DNA from: Timema cristinae
Lineage: Eukaryota > Arthropoda > Insecta > Phasmatodea > Timematidae
Assembly: GCA_039000515.1 (NCBI GenBank)
Contig: JBCFYV010011135.1
Location: forward strand, 11,296,776-11,360,775
Reading direction: 5' to 3'
DNA: 64,000 bases
Shown here: in pieces, positions 8,461 to 18,697 of the stretch
Layout of the letters: every line of letters begins with the position of its first letter
Numbering within the stretch: position 1 is the stretch's first letter
The notes under the pieces: model-generated
Database searches by the model: none
Told to the model about the DNA's origin: nothing
Seen by the model: the letters and a program-made list of their open reading frames with translations, nothing else
Position numbers and translations under genes: made by a program

Positions 8461-8748
8461 AGAGTAGGAGATGGCGGGTATAGCCCTCCTTCCCTCGACT
8501 AGGCTGGAAAAAAAAACACATATCTAAAATGATCTTTTCTATATCTCTGTCTCTCTTCTCCCCTCTTTCTATCTCTCCGTCTCTCCCTCTCCTCCTCAGA
8601 GTAGGAGATGACGGGTATAGCCCTCCTTCCCTTTTAGAAACTTTTCTAGCCATCGGATAAAGCTATTTCCATGAAAATTAGACCTTCAATTTTAAACAGC
8701 TACGTAAACTACTTTTAACATGTGTATAGAGGAGGGGAGAGAAATGCC
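8016..8748. repeat. CT microsatellites and a duplicated segment of about 285 bp
   Basis: Long (CT)n runs lie at 8016-8075, about 8146-8205, 8361-8460 and about 8535-8598. Each of the two major runs is followed by a near-identical block starting CAGAGTAGGAG: copy one 8074-8360, copy two 8460-8748, offset about 386-388 bases. Both include TTTTCTAGCCATCGG and end ATGTGTATAGAGGAGG. Each block also holds an internal second CAGAGTAGGAG unit. It looks like microsatellite-driven tandem duplication. Confidence 0.85.
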
Positions 8749-8890
8749 TGTAATCTGGAGGGAGGACAAGTTGTAAGCCTGACTGAGGCCGGTTATTGTA
8801 CCAGCCTGTACTCAGAGAGACTTTGGTTCTAACCCTAACTGTTACCCTATGTTCTCTGGGAGGTTCAAGTTGTAATCTTGGAGAGGTCAG
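8749..8890. repeat. Diverged patch of the 6.7-7.6 kb minisatellite
   Basis: Units such as GTTATTGTACCAGCCTGTAC and TGTTCTCTGGGAGGTTC repeat the pattern seen at 6720-7590. The CT duplication has therefore been inserted into, or has expanded within, one original array. Confidence 0.6.
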
Positions 8891-8904
8891 GTAAAAAAAA
8901 CAAT

Positions 8905-9640
8905 ACACACACAGAAAACTCTATTTAATGAATATAATGATAAACATTTTTTTAAACAGATACACACTAAATTAGTATATTTTTTTTCTTCAGTCAAGTC
9001 TTTTTTAAAGCGCTAACATTTTTTTCTAGTAACATACTAAATTAGCATATTTTTTAAAGCACTAACATACACCTGCTTTTTTCTCAAGTCTTTTTCTAGT
9101 GACATTAATCAAACCATATGCACACTGAAAACTCTATTTAAACAGATACATACTAAATTAGCATATTTTTTAAAGCGCTAACATTTTTTTCTAGTAACAT
9201 ACTAAATTAGCATATTTTTTTAAAGCACTAACATACACCTGCTTTTTTCTCAAGTCTTTTTCTAGTGACATTAATCAAAACTCTATTTAAACAGATACAT
9301 ACTAAATTAGCATATTTTTTTAAAGCGCTAACATTTTTTTTCTCTAGTAACATACTAAATTAGCATATTTTTTTAAAGCACTAACATACACCTGCTTTTT
9401 TTCTCAAGTCTTTTTCTAGCGGCATTAATCAACACATGCGCACACTGAAAACTCTATTTAAACAGATACATACTAAATTAGCTTATTTTTTAAAGCGCTA
9501 ACATTTTTTTCTAGTAACATACTAAATTAGCATATTTTTTATTAAAGCACTAACATTTTTTTCTAGTGACTACACCTACTGAAAACTCTTTTTTAAACAG
9601 ATATGCGCTAAATTAGTTTATTTTTCTCAAGTCTTTTTTT
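8905..9640. repeat. AT-rich tandem repeat, about 150-170-bp units
   Basis: The unit carries ACTCTATTTAAACAGATAC, then TACTAAATTAGCATATTTTT, AAAGCGCTAACA and CTCAAGTCTTTTTCTAG. Copies of the first motif start near 8916, 9130, 9280, 9450 and 9584. Within each unit the ACTAAATTAGCATA block occurs twice. The array ends just before the polymerase stop codon region. Confidence 0.8.
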
Positions 9641-9678
9641 TTGACGTGAGAGATAGTAGATGCCTGCTCGCTTGTAGA

Positions 9679-11146
9679 TCACTCACTGACACCCGTACAT
9701 GATGGTCCAGCTTCAATCATCGTCTCTTGGAGGGAAGTAGTTGGTTGCTCCCCTATTGAGTAATGACCCCAAGGTAGAGTTCTGTCTGATCCAGGTAACA
9801 CGTACCGTTTATCATCGATAGAGCATAGTGCAACCCTATTAAATTTTTGCGTGAAAAGTTTGAACCCTACAGCTCTTATTGAACGGGCTTCTCTCATGAC
9901 TACCGTTTCTTTAGTTAAACAATTACGATAGTCCTCTAAAGAGAGCGTTCTTAACGCGCTACTCTTGACACCTTTAGCTTTGAGCGTCTCACCACCCCCT
10001 TGTACAGCAAATGAATAGAGTTTAGGGCGTAAACCTATGAACTCAGTGATGATCTGACCTCGAGTCTCGTCTTTTAGTTTACCGAGTACCCCTTTATTTA
10101 CTACAGGCATGCCGTAAACATTGTCTTGTCCGTAAGTGGAGGTGTCCAGATACTCATTAGCTAACGGGATAAGTCGTTGGTAGGCGTCCTCGACTGTCAT
10201 ATAGTAGAGGAGCGAGTCTGTGTCAGTGTATTGGAGTTTTAGTGTACCTGGTGGGAAGGCTGGAACCATGACCTGGTAATGTAGGCCGTACATGACTACT
10301 TTAGAGATTTCCAAAATGGCGAATCCCGCATAAATTGGCATATCAAAGTAAATCTCCTGCGGTTCCATCTCAATGATGACCAGGTTTTCTGATACAATCA
10401 TACGGTTTTTAAAGTTTGGACTGGCTATAAGATTACCAGCCCCAAATTTTACCTTCCCACCTGGTAGTTATTTTTATCGTACGGTAGGCCCTCTTGTTAG
10501 ATATAAGGCGTCCGAATGCGGCGTTGTTCATCAATTTGAAAAACATGTTTTCAAACTGATTGCTCGCTTTGCTCCTCATTTCCGCGTTCAGCTTAATATA
10601 CGGCGCCATCCACGGAGATTGTTTGAAACTGAGAACACGGTGGACTCTCGTCAGTTTCAACCCATTCACTAAACATAACTTTAGATGACGATAGTGAATG
10701 ACGTACCTAGTTTTATCAGCTAGAGTCGTTAACAATTTCTCGTGTTTCACAACGGGTGGAATCCCTTTCTCAGGACACCACGGCAAGTCGGAATGAGCGT
10801 CATGTACATTTTGTGGATATTCAAGATCTACCTGCAAGATATAGCCCGTATCCGCATCGTCCTCCACGTTTAGCACGTTCAAACGTTCAATTTCATCATC
10901 TTCAAGCCATCTGAACCCTCCATAGGGTAATGAGCTCAACATGCTAAATGAATAGAGTCCATTCACGTCTAGATAAACGAGGTAAGACTCTGGTTTGGAA
11001 CGGTCAAATGAACTCATATAACGATTATTAGCTACAGAATGACGATTAGCTACGAAACATATCCCTCCTCGAATAGCTCCCTCAATGAATTGATGCATAT
11101 CTACGTCATCTATTAATTCGAGCCGTACCTGGGTTATTCTCAATAG
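9679..11146 (-). pseudogene. polB: Protein-primed DNA polymerase B, C-terminal (polymerase) part
   Basis: This is the palm/fingers half of the element's replicative polymerase. Motif A is YLDVNGLYSFSM (about 10,950-10,985). Motif B is in KLMNNAAFGR (about 10,510-10,545). Motif C, YTDTDSLL, holds the catalytic aspartates (about 10,210-10,232). The first segment (from 11,146) leaves the frame at about 10,445. A second frame with LIASPNF continues through motif C to the stop at 9679, so one base is lost or gained there. The gene is cut at its upstream end by the Ty3/gypsy element. The other half is at 18,698-21,114. The motif set is unmistakable; function as assembled is not possible. Confidence 0.9.
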
Positions 11147-11150
11147 AGCT
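11147..11150. repeat. Target site duplication AGCT (left copy) of Ty3/gypsy insertion
   Basis: AGCT directly precedes the left LTR and recurs at 18,694-18,697 directly after the right LTR. A 4-bp duplication is normal for Ty3/gypsy integration. Confidence 0.8.
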
Positions 11151-12199
11151 TGTTATCCCATGTCTTGTAGTTTCGAGGGAGGTAGTTGGTTTTACTGGAA
11201 CTGCAGCTTCCGACTGGCCTTTGTGATTAGGTACCGGTCTCGTGGGTCTTGTGGGTGGGGGTAAGGGAGAGAGATGGGGGAGAAAACGTAGGCGGGTTGG
11301 GGGGTGGCTAGGGGATGTAAATGATAGCCTCAGGGGTTAAAGGGGAAATTGGAGTAGGGGGGAGTCGGGTGGTCGGTGAGAGGGGAAGACGAGGGAGGCC
11401 TGAGATGACTCGGCGGCAGGGATGCTGGGAGATGTGGGCGCAGTGTGTGGGTGTTCGGGGGTCTGGTGGTTGTAGACGGGAACGTAGAGAATGGGTCCAC
11501 GAGTTGAGTACTGTTTGGTCGGTGCTGTTTTCTCCAGGGTCTTCCGTCGGTGGGCTTTGCCGGCGCGGCGAGTGTAGACCATCCCGTGATGACGAGGACA
11601 AGTGGATGGGGAAGGGTGGAGAGGTAGGATAGAGTCCCGGCAACGTAAAGTCGCGGTGGGAGGTAGGATAGCGTCCCGGTAACGTTAAGTCGCGGTGGGA
11701 GGTAGGGTAGCGTCCCGGCAACGTAAAGTCGCGGTGGGAGGTAGGGTAGAGTCCCGGCAACGTAAAGTCGCGGTGGGAGGTAGGGTAGATTCCCGGCAAC
11801 GTAAAGTCGCGGTGGGGGTAGGGTAGATTGCGGTGGAATGAGAATAGCGATGACACTTGCTGCAAACGACGATTTATTGGCTCTTTCGTATGAGTGTGGT
11901 TCCCCAAGGTTGGCTCACCACTGAACTCGAATCAAGATTTCACCGGGTTATATACCCTCCGCTGCTGCCTGGCCTGGTCCAATCAGAGAAGAGGGAGCTT
12001 CCCATTGGTTCGGGAAAACGAAAGTGCTATTGGCCGCCAAGCGAGCCAATAGGAAGAAGGGAGTTGATTATAGAGGTAAGAGCGTCACGGACGGCTCAGA
12101 CAACATGGACTGTGGGCCGGACCGGCAGTAGGGAGGGAAGGTAAAGCGGCCGGTGCAAGTGCGAAGGAAAGAAGGCTGCCTGAACAGAGAGGCACATCA
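11151..12199 (-). repeat. Left LTR (3' LTR of the minus-strand element)
   Basis: It begins TGTTATCCCATG and ends GGCACATCA (plus strand). On the minus strand it has CCAAT boxes, a TATA box GTATATAA (11,948-11,955) and the polyadenylation signal AATAAA (11,873-11,878) about 70 bases further on. That implies a short R and a long U5. Tandem units of about 39 bp occupy 11,630-11,815. It is almost identical to 17,645-18,693. Confidence 0.95.
11630..11815. repeat. Five tandem units of about 39 bp inside the LTR
   Basis: Units contain CGTAAAGTCGCGGTGGGAGG and GTCCCGGCAACG. The matching array in the other LTR is at 18,119-18,310. They lie downstream of the polyadenylation signal on the minus strand, so in the 5' LTR they would be within the transcribed U5. 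Confidence 0.85.
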
Positions 12200-12210
12200 A
12201 TCCCCCACAC
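12200..12210 (-). promoter_or_regulatory. Polypurine tract
   Basis: On the minus strand GTGTGGGGGAT directly precedes the 3' LTR. This is the expected place for plus-strand DNA priming during reverse transcription. Confidence 0.6.
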
Positions 12211-12414
12211 TGGCTTGCGCACTTGCACACGGGTGACCTCTGGTCTACATAAATTTTACATCAACAAATTATTTACATCTTACATATATCTTAGGGCTAA
12301 TTTAATACTAATTTTAACATTGATTAGATTCAATAGTTCTGATGGACACAGAGAGAGAAAAAAAAAAAAACGTAAATATATGACAAATAAATAATAATAA
12401 CGAAAATACACTAC

Positions 12415-12660
12415 GGCCCTTTTAGGGCCAAAACTATACAGTAAATAAGACGGTCCTTCTTAGCGTTACCAGTAACAAAATCAACACACAATCTGCCCTT
12501 TTTAGGGCCAATAAAATATGGCAAAAAAACGGCCCTTTATAGGGCCAACAAAAAAATCAACACATAATCTGCCCTTTTCAGGGCCAAACAAATACAGTAA
12601 ATAAGACGGCCCTTTCTAGGGCCAACAAGTTATCGCACATAATCAGCCCTTTTTAGGGCC
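12415..12660. repeat. Array of six short perfect hairpins, GGCCC(T/A)nGGGCC type
   Basis: GGCCCTTTTAGGGCC at 12,415-12,429 is followed by close variants near 12,494, 12,531, 12,571, 12,608 and 12,645. A/T-rich spacers such as AATACAGTAAATAAGACGG lie between them. Every stem keeps complementarity although the loop bases vary (TTTT, TTTAT, TTTTC, TTTCT). The array lies in the untranslated 3' part of the Ty3/gypsy RNA. Confidence 0.85.
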
Positions 12661-12711
12661 ACACTTTGACAGTGTTTACTGAGTGGGGTAGCCACAGTGG
12701 GTGTGATTTTC

Positions 12712-12920
12712 ACCACGCACCGTGATGTTGGCGTCACGCACTTGGTTGTGGAACTACGCACCATTATGTTCACGTCACGCACTTGGTTGTGTAACCACGC
12801 ACCATTATGTTCACGTCACGCACTGGGTTGAGGGACCACGCCCTGTGTTGGCGCACCCACGCATCGTTTTACGCATCCCGCATTGGTTGTTGTGACCACG
12901 CACTGTGTCACGCACGGCGC
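12712..12920. repeat. GC-rich tandem repeat, about 42-bp units
   Basis: Units contain CCACGCACCATTATGTTCACG and CACGCACTTGGTTGTG. About five are visible, decaying toward the integrase end. The array overlaps the very C-terminal end of pol on the minus strand. Confidence 0.75.
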
Positions 12921-14228
12921 TTGAGTAGCCGTGTACCCGGGTCTTTGGCCTCACCCTGTCTTGGGAGGGATTGGAGGTCGTCGAGGTCGCAGTCTGGTAC
13001 TCCATCCAGAACTATTTGGTAGGGGAGGGTCCAGTCCTTTTGTTCCCTCGGTGTTATTGGGTGCGGGGTCCATGGTTGTGAGTAGTTTGGGTAGCTGCGG
13101 TTTCCCGGTGTTTTCACCAGGGGGTGCAGGACGTAGTTGTCCCCTGTGTATTTTCTTGGATCGACCATTTGGGTAGGTAACCCAGTAGACCCTCCTCTTC
13201 GTTTGCTCACCGGGTAGGGTCCTTCCATTTGGGGGCAAAGCCGGCGTAGTAGGCCTCTGTTGCGTTAGAGAGGGGTTGGGTGCGGACCAGTACCAAATCA
13301 CCGTTTTGAAAGGGTTGGGCGGCCCGTGCTGGAGGGTGGGTGTACCGTTGTTGGTAATTGGCTTGATTGACTCGTGCCTGTTCTTCTCTTTGGAGGGCTC
13401 CTTGGCTAGGGCTCTCGTTGTCTTCCTGCTCTCGTACTGAGGTTTCAAATCTCCACTCCCCGGGCCTGTATAGCGTTCGGCCAAGTAGTAGTTCACTCGG
13501 AGACATTCCGGTGGCCCCATTCTTGCGGCATCGTAGATTGAAGGCGATCATAGGCAGGAAGGTATCCCATTCTCGATGATTCTCCGAGATTTGGAGTCGG
13601 ATTCCCTTCTTTAGTTCCTGGTTCCTTCTTTCCGTGGGGTTGGCTTGGGGTGGTAGATTGGGGTTGTCCAGGCTTCGACATCCCACTTTTGACAGGCGTT
13701 CGCCCAAGCTCGGCTAATGAACTGTGGACCATTGTCGGACAGGAGATGTTTTGGATATCCCCATCGTGGGAAGAATTGTTGTTCCATCGTCTGGATTATC
13801 TGTCTGACCTCTGTTGACGCGAGTGGAAATACTTCTACCCATCTTGAGAAGAGATCCGTAATCACTAGGATGAACTTCTTTCCTCTGCGACTTCGGGGGT
13901 ATGGCCCCATGAGGTCTAAGGCTACCACTTTCCAGGGGCGTTGTGGTTGACGGGGTCTTAGTGGCTCTGCCCCTTGATACCCCCGGTCTTACGACAGGCA
14001 CAGAGCATGCAGTTACGAACGTAGTTGCTGACTTCCGTTCGGAGGCCTTTCCAGGTGTAGCCTCGCTGAATGGCTCGTGTCGTCTCGTCTTCTCCCGGGT
14101 GCCCTGCCTGAGGGTGGTCGTGGTATGTCCAAATAACCTGTTGTCGGATTTGAGTTGGAACGATGAGTTTCCATGGTCCTTCCCTTTCTTCGCGTCTCCA
14201 GATATTGTCTCCTTGACATAGTGCTCAT
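12908..14228 (-). pseudogene. IN: Ty3/gypsy integrase, in several frames
   Basis: Order on the minus strand: an HHCC zinc-binding domain at about 14,180-13,985 (His pair in HDHPQAGHPG, Cys pair in CMLC); the catalytic core with D in VALDLMGPYP and D in LLSDNGPQF (13,928-13,715); E in NPTERRNQELKKG in another frame (about 13,645); then the C-terminal region to 13,207 and a last frame with GPYPV to the stop at 12,908. At least three frame changes are needed. The triad is intact. It would join retroelement cDNA to the chromosome. Confidence 0.85.
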
Positions 14229-15995
14229 CCCAGAACCGAGCGTCGGTTGTTTTGGTGGGTGGTCGAGTTTGGGTATCCAGAGCCTTCCAACGGTTAACTT
14301 GAGTTTGGATCTCTGTATCCTGTCTTTGTTCCGTCTTGACTAGCTCATGTAGAGGTGCATCTTGGTTCTGTAGGACTAGTAGTGCATCGGGTTCGGGTGG
14401 TGCTAGTCCTGTGACCGAGGGCGGGGTCATCCGGTCCCAGTCTTGAGTCTCTGAACTGGTGTTCTCGCTGTCGGGTTGGCGTGATAACGCGTCAGGTAGA
14501 TCGTTCTGTTTTCCCGGGCAGTGTTCCAGGGAAAACTGGAACTCTTGGAGCAAGAGTGCCCATCGCGTTAGCTTGGTCCGTTGGTCTTTCATCGTATTCA
14601 GCCAGGTGAGAGCTCGGTTATCCGTGCGAAGTATGAAGGGTTTGTCTTCCAGGTAATGTCTATACTTCTTGATGGCCCAGACGATAGCGAGGCACTCCTG
14701 CTCGTTGCTATGGTACCGTTGCTCTGTAGGGTTAGCTTCGCGCTGGCATGGCTGATGATTCGTTTGCCCGCATCGTCTTCTTGGTACAGTACTGCCCCTA
14801 GTCCAATCCCGCTAGCGTCAGTTTGTAGGGTAAAGGTTCGTGATGGATCGGGACGACTTAAGGGTGGTAGGTCTCTGAAGGCTTCTTTGAGTGTGTGTAG
14901 AGCGGTTTCTGTTTGGGAGTTCCACATCCACCGGGATTTGGTTCTTAGAAGTTCGGTGAGAGGTGCTGTTAGTTCCGCCATTTGGGGCACGAATTCTCGT
15001 AACCAGTTGCAGAGGCCCAGTAGTTGTCGGAGCTGTTTACGGTTTCTTGGTGTTGGGGCTTCCGTGATTGCTTTGATCGTCTGTGGTTGTGGGGCGTTTC
15101 CTTGGCTAGAAACGATATGGCCAAGGTATTCCAACTCAGTCTTGCCGAACTGGCATTTTTCCAGATTGCAGGTCAGTTGGTGGAGCTCAAATCTTTCTAA
15201 AACCTTGCTCAAGTGGTTGAGGTGCTCATCCCATGTCTTTGAGTAGATTATCACGTCGTCAAGGTAGGCGAAACAGAACTGGCCGGTGTACCCTGCTAAC
15301 ACTTCTTGACTCATCAGTCGCTGAAAAGTACTCGGGGCTCCCTTTAATCCGAAAGGCATAACTGTAAATTGCAAGGTTTCTCCGTTGGGCGTGGTGAAAG
15401 CAGTCAGGGGTTTGGAATCGGGGTGTAAGGGAATCTGCCAGTACCCTGATTTCATATCGAGGGTGGTAAATATTTCTGCGTCTCCCAAATCTCGAAGAGT
15501 GTCATGTACGTTGACAGCGGGGGGAGTGACATCGATAGTGGCGGTGTTCAGTTGTCGGAAATCAATGCAGAAACGGGGAGTTTTGTCCTTTTTTTCCACA
15601 ATTACAATGGGTGAATTGTATTCAGAGTTTCCGGGTTCTATTATCCCCTGGGCTTTCATCTCCTGAACCTGGTCTTCAATTAGCGCGTTTTTCGCAGGGG
15701 AATAGCGGTAAGGCCGTACCATAATCCGTTGGTTGTCCTTGAGTCGAATTTGATGGTTGATGCTGCGTGTTCTTCGCAGAGGTCCCTGAGTGTTGAAAAC
15801 GGCTCGGTGTTGGTCTAGTAGTCTAAGGAGTTGTTCTTGACGTTCTATTGGGGCGTGTTGTCTGATCTTGTCTTGAGGAACCGGCGGGGGATCCTCATTG
15901 AGTCTTGGCATCCAGTATAGAGTATGACGCCCTGGTTTCCAAAAAGCACTCGGCTGTTCTCGTAGTCCAGGATTACCTTCTGTTCTGTGAACCAT
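14229..15995 (-). pseudogene. RT-RH: Ty3/gypsy reverse transcriptase and RNase H, frameshifted
   Basis: The RT domain has FCIDFRQLN, LDMKSGYWQI, PFGLKGAPSTFQRLM and the active site FAYLDDVIIYS, all in one frame. RNase H begins with the first catalytic Asp in LQTDASGIGLGAVLYQ. The frame changes at about 14,740, and RNase H carries on into the segment with CPGKQNDLPDALSRQ (about 14,525-14,480). The RNase H to integrase linker follows to about 14,229. The N-terminal tip of the frame overlaps the end of the protease frame. RT residues look intact, which fits a recent insertion. Confidence 0.93.
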
Positions 15996-16330
15996 GGTTG
16001 TCCCAGAATAAGTGGTTCTCGGAGTTCATTGGACACCAGGAACGTGACGTTGGCTTCTAGGGTTTGCATGGTTAGCGGTAAAGTTATCTGGCCTCGGATG
16101 GTAAGGTCACTCCCAACCTTGGCCAGGTGGATTGGTGTGGGGAAAGGAAGTAAGTTCTTCAGGTTTGTAGGGGTGAGTTGTTGGTATTGGATGAAATTAG
16201 CAGTAGCTCCGGTATCTAATAGGGCTAGTAGGGGACCGTGAGGAGTTTCGCACATAACTCTTGGGAGTGGTTGGGATGTTGAGGGATTGACGCTGTTTAT
16301 TACTGGTGGCGGCCTGATTCCTGTTTACCA
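15845..16330 (-). CDS. PR: Ty3/gypsy aspartic protease
   Basis: The active site LLDTGATANFI is near residue 12 of the 136-residue open segment starting at 16,255. The second hallmark, PLILGQPWF, follows about 65 residues later. The sequence upstream of 16,255 in the same frame overlaps the end of Gag, so protease is probably made by frameshifting from Gag. It would cleave the Gag-Pol precursor. The end of this frame overlaps the start of the RT frame. Confidence 0.85.
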
Positions 16331-17419
16331 GAGGCGGGGCCCTGTTGTCCTCTGGCTTGGCGTTTCCCGGTCTTTCTTTCTCTAGGTGCCGTTGGTTTAG
16401 CACTGGGCAGTCACGGTGAAAATGGTACCCTGGACAGTGGTAACATTTTGGAGGTCGCGGTTCAGATGAGGTTGCTGGGATCTTGCTGGGGCGTGTAGTC
16501 ACTGGCGCAGTGTTTTTAGCCAGGTCTCGTTCCACAGATACGGCCCTAGTGATAAGTTCTTCTAACTCTTGAGGGTGTGGAGCTCGAAGAAAAGGTCTCA
16601 GTCCTGGTCGGACAAGTTCGATTAACAGGGGGATTATCTCTGCTGATGGGGCTGTGGGGGCCAAGCGTTGATACAGCCGTACTTTGTGCCGAAGGAATAC
16701 CTCAACGGGCTCAGTCTGTGTTTGTTCCTTTCCGTATAGCTCTGCGTGGAGAGAGGCTATGGTGGTTGTACTGGCGAAGTGGTGCGTTAGTCGTTGCTTG
16801 AACTCTTCCCAAGTCGTTATATATTCGCCATATAGCTTCCACCACTGAGCGGCGGTGTCTTTAAGCTGCCGTTGGGTGGTAGGTACCCATTCTAGCGGGT
16901 CTACTCGAGCGGTCCTGAGCTGAACCTCACAGCGTTGGGTAAAAGTAGTAGGGTCTTCATGCCCTCGACCGTGAAAGTCTGGTAGAGTTGGTAGGTGGTA
17001 AGAGCTTGAGCACTGGCGTTGGTAGGTGGCAGTCAGGTGCGGCTGGTATGGTGGTGCGCTGGCAGTTGATGAGGTGGACCGTTGGCACGGCGGACATCGG
17101 AAGAATAGGCCCCTGAGGTCTCTAGGCTCATTTTTCCAGCCCAGGCACTGGTAGTGGTAGTATTGCCTACAGTCCTCGCAGACAACCTCTCGGCCATCTT
17201 CTCCAGTACAGGTTAACCCTGGGCAATACCGTACTTCCACTGGTGCTTCGGTGCAGGTGGTGCACCGGTAGGCTGGTTCATTGATGTCACGTGGCTCGTC
17301 TGCCCAGCCAATGCAAAGGTTGTGGTAGGGCTTTTGGCAGTTTGTGCAGGTTACATAATGTCGGTCCCTCCTGGGGTACACGATGGGTTGTTACACTTTT
17401 GACTTCTAGTCATAACCAT
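16197..17419 (-). pseudogene. gag: Ty3/gypsy Gag with two N-terminal PHD-type zinc fingers, one early frameshift
   Basis: This is a nucleocapsid precursor of about 405 residues. From the ATG at 17,417-17,419 the first frame gives KCNNPSC. A one-base break near 17,360 leads into the main frame with CTNCQKPYHNLCIGW and YRCTTC. Together these make a C4HC3 finger. A second, intact one follows: YCPGLTC, VVCEDCRQYYHYQCLGW, FRCPPC. The capsid region contains TWEEFKQRLTHHF and a leucine-rich stretch. A zinc knuckle variant CYHCPGYHFHRDC lies near residue 315 of the main frame. The stop at 16,197 overlaps the protease frame. PHD fingers are not usual in Gag. Confidence 0.88.
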
Positions 17420-17622
17420 CTTGTCTACTTTGGTGAGGTAGTCTTCTTTGGTGAGGTAGTCTTTTTTTTTGTTTTTTGGTGAGGTAGTCTTCTTTGGTGA
17501 GGAAGTTTTCTTTGGTGAGGTAGTTTGGGCGCCACCGGGTTTTGTTCACTCCCGGAAGTGTTGTGTGGTGTTCTGGGGTCGTGTAGTCGGTCCGTTGGAC
17601 ATCCGTCCCGTGTCTTGAGTTG

Positions 17623-17640
17623 CCCCACGTTTAGGCGCCA
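17623..17640 (-). promoter_or_regulatory. Primer binding site
   Basis: On the minus strand, four bases (GTTC) after the 5' LTR, the sequence TGGCGCCTAAACGTGGGG begins. It starts with the TGG needed to pair with a tRNA CCA end. I cannot assign the tRNA. Confidence 0.65.
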
Positions 17641-17644
17641 GAAC

Positions 17645-18693
17645 TGTTATCCCATGTCTTGTAGTTTCGAGGGAGGTAGTTGGTTTTACTGGAACTGCAG
17701 CTTCCGACTGGCCTTTGTGATTAGGTACCGGTCTCGTGGGTCTTGGGGTGGGGGTAAGGGAGAGAGATGGGGGAGAAAACGTAGGGGGTTGGGGGGTGGC
17801 TAGGGGATGTAAATGATAGCCTCAGGGGTTAAAGGGGAAATTGGAGTAGGGGGGAGTCGGGTGGTCGGTGAGAGGGGAAGACGAGGGGAGGCCTGAGATG
17901 ACTCGGCGGCAGGGATGCTGGGAGATGTGGGCGCAGTGTGTGGGTGTTCGGGGGTCTGGTGGTTGTAGACGGGAACGTAGAGAATGGGTCCACGAGTTGA
18001 GTACTGTTTGGTCGGTGCTGTTTTCTCCAGGGTCTTCCGTCGGTGGGCTTTGCCGGCGCGGCGAGTGTAGACCATCCCGTGATGACGAGGACAAGTGGAT
18101 GGGGAAGGGTGGAGAGGTAGGATAGAGTCCCGGCAACGTAAAGTCGCGGTGGGAGGTAGGATAGCGTCCCGGTAACGTTAAGTCGCGGTGGGAGGTAGGG
18201 TAGCGTCCCGGCAACGTAAAGTCGCGGTGGGAGGTAGGGTAGAGTCCCGGCAACGTAAAGTCGCGGTGGGAGGTAGGGTAGATTCCCGGCAACGTAAAGT
18301 CGCGGTGGGAGGTAGGGTAGATTGCGGTGGAATGAGAATAGCGATGACACTTGCTGCAAACGACGATTTATTGGCTCTTTCGTATGAGTGTGGTTCCCCA
18401 AGGTTGGCTCACCACTGAACTCGAATCAAGATTTCACCGGGTTATATACCCTCCGCTGCTGCCTGGCCTGGTCCAATCAGAGAAGAGGGAGCTTCCCATT
18501 GGTTCGGGAAAACGAAAGTGCTATTGGCCGCCAAGCGAGCCAATAGGAAGAAGGGAGTTGATTATAGAGGTAAGAGCGTCACGGACGGCTCAGACAACAT
18601 GGACTGTGGGCCGGACCGGCAGTAGGGAGGGAAGGTAAAGCGGCCGGTGCAAGTGCGAAGGAAAGAAGGCTGCCTGAACAGAGAGGCACATCA
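17645..18693 (-). repeat. Right LTR (5' LTR of the minus-strand element)
   Basis: This is the same 1,049-bp sequence as 11,151-12,199. The TATA box is at 18,442-18,449 and AATAAA at 18,367-18,372 (minus strand). Differences from the other LTR: one T and one C missing near the start, one extra G near 17,886, and one extra A near 18,310. All are single-base indels next to G-runs. Confidence 0.95.
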
Positions 18694-18697
18694 AGCT

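Larger units (their letters stand above)
11151..18693 (-). mobile_element. Ty3/gypsy LTR retrotransposon, nested in the Polinton polymerase gene
   Basis: This is a 7,543-bp element transcribed on the minus strand (5' LTR on the right). It has two 1,049-bp LTRs bounded by TG...CA, a primer binding site, Gag, aspartic protease, RT, RNase H, integrase in the Ty3 order, a purine-rich tract, and an AGCT target duplication. Comparison of the LTRs shows four one-base indels next to G-runs and no substitutions that I found, so the insertion is young. The protein frames still contain many one-base breaks. Confidence 0.95.

Noticed and set aside
7964..8653. Minus-strand frames rich in RERERE
   Set aside because: Translations of CT microsatellites.
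10373..10672. Plus-strand open frame opposite the polymerase
   Set aside because: It overlaps conserved polymerase motifs on the other strand and has no domain of its own.
11308..11907. Proline-rich minus-strand frames inside the LTR (also 17,822-18,401)
   Set aside because: They cover the 39-bp tandem repeats of the LTR and occur in more than one frame; no family is recognised.
12415..12660. CRISPR-like array
   Set aside because: Palindromic repeats with short A-rich spacers in a eukaryotic retrotransposon. Repeats are only 15 bases, spacers are similar to each other, and no cas genes are present.
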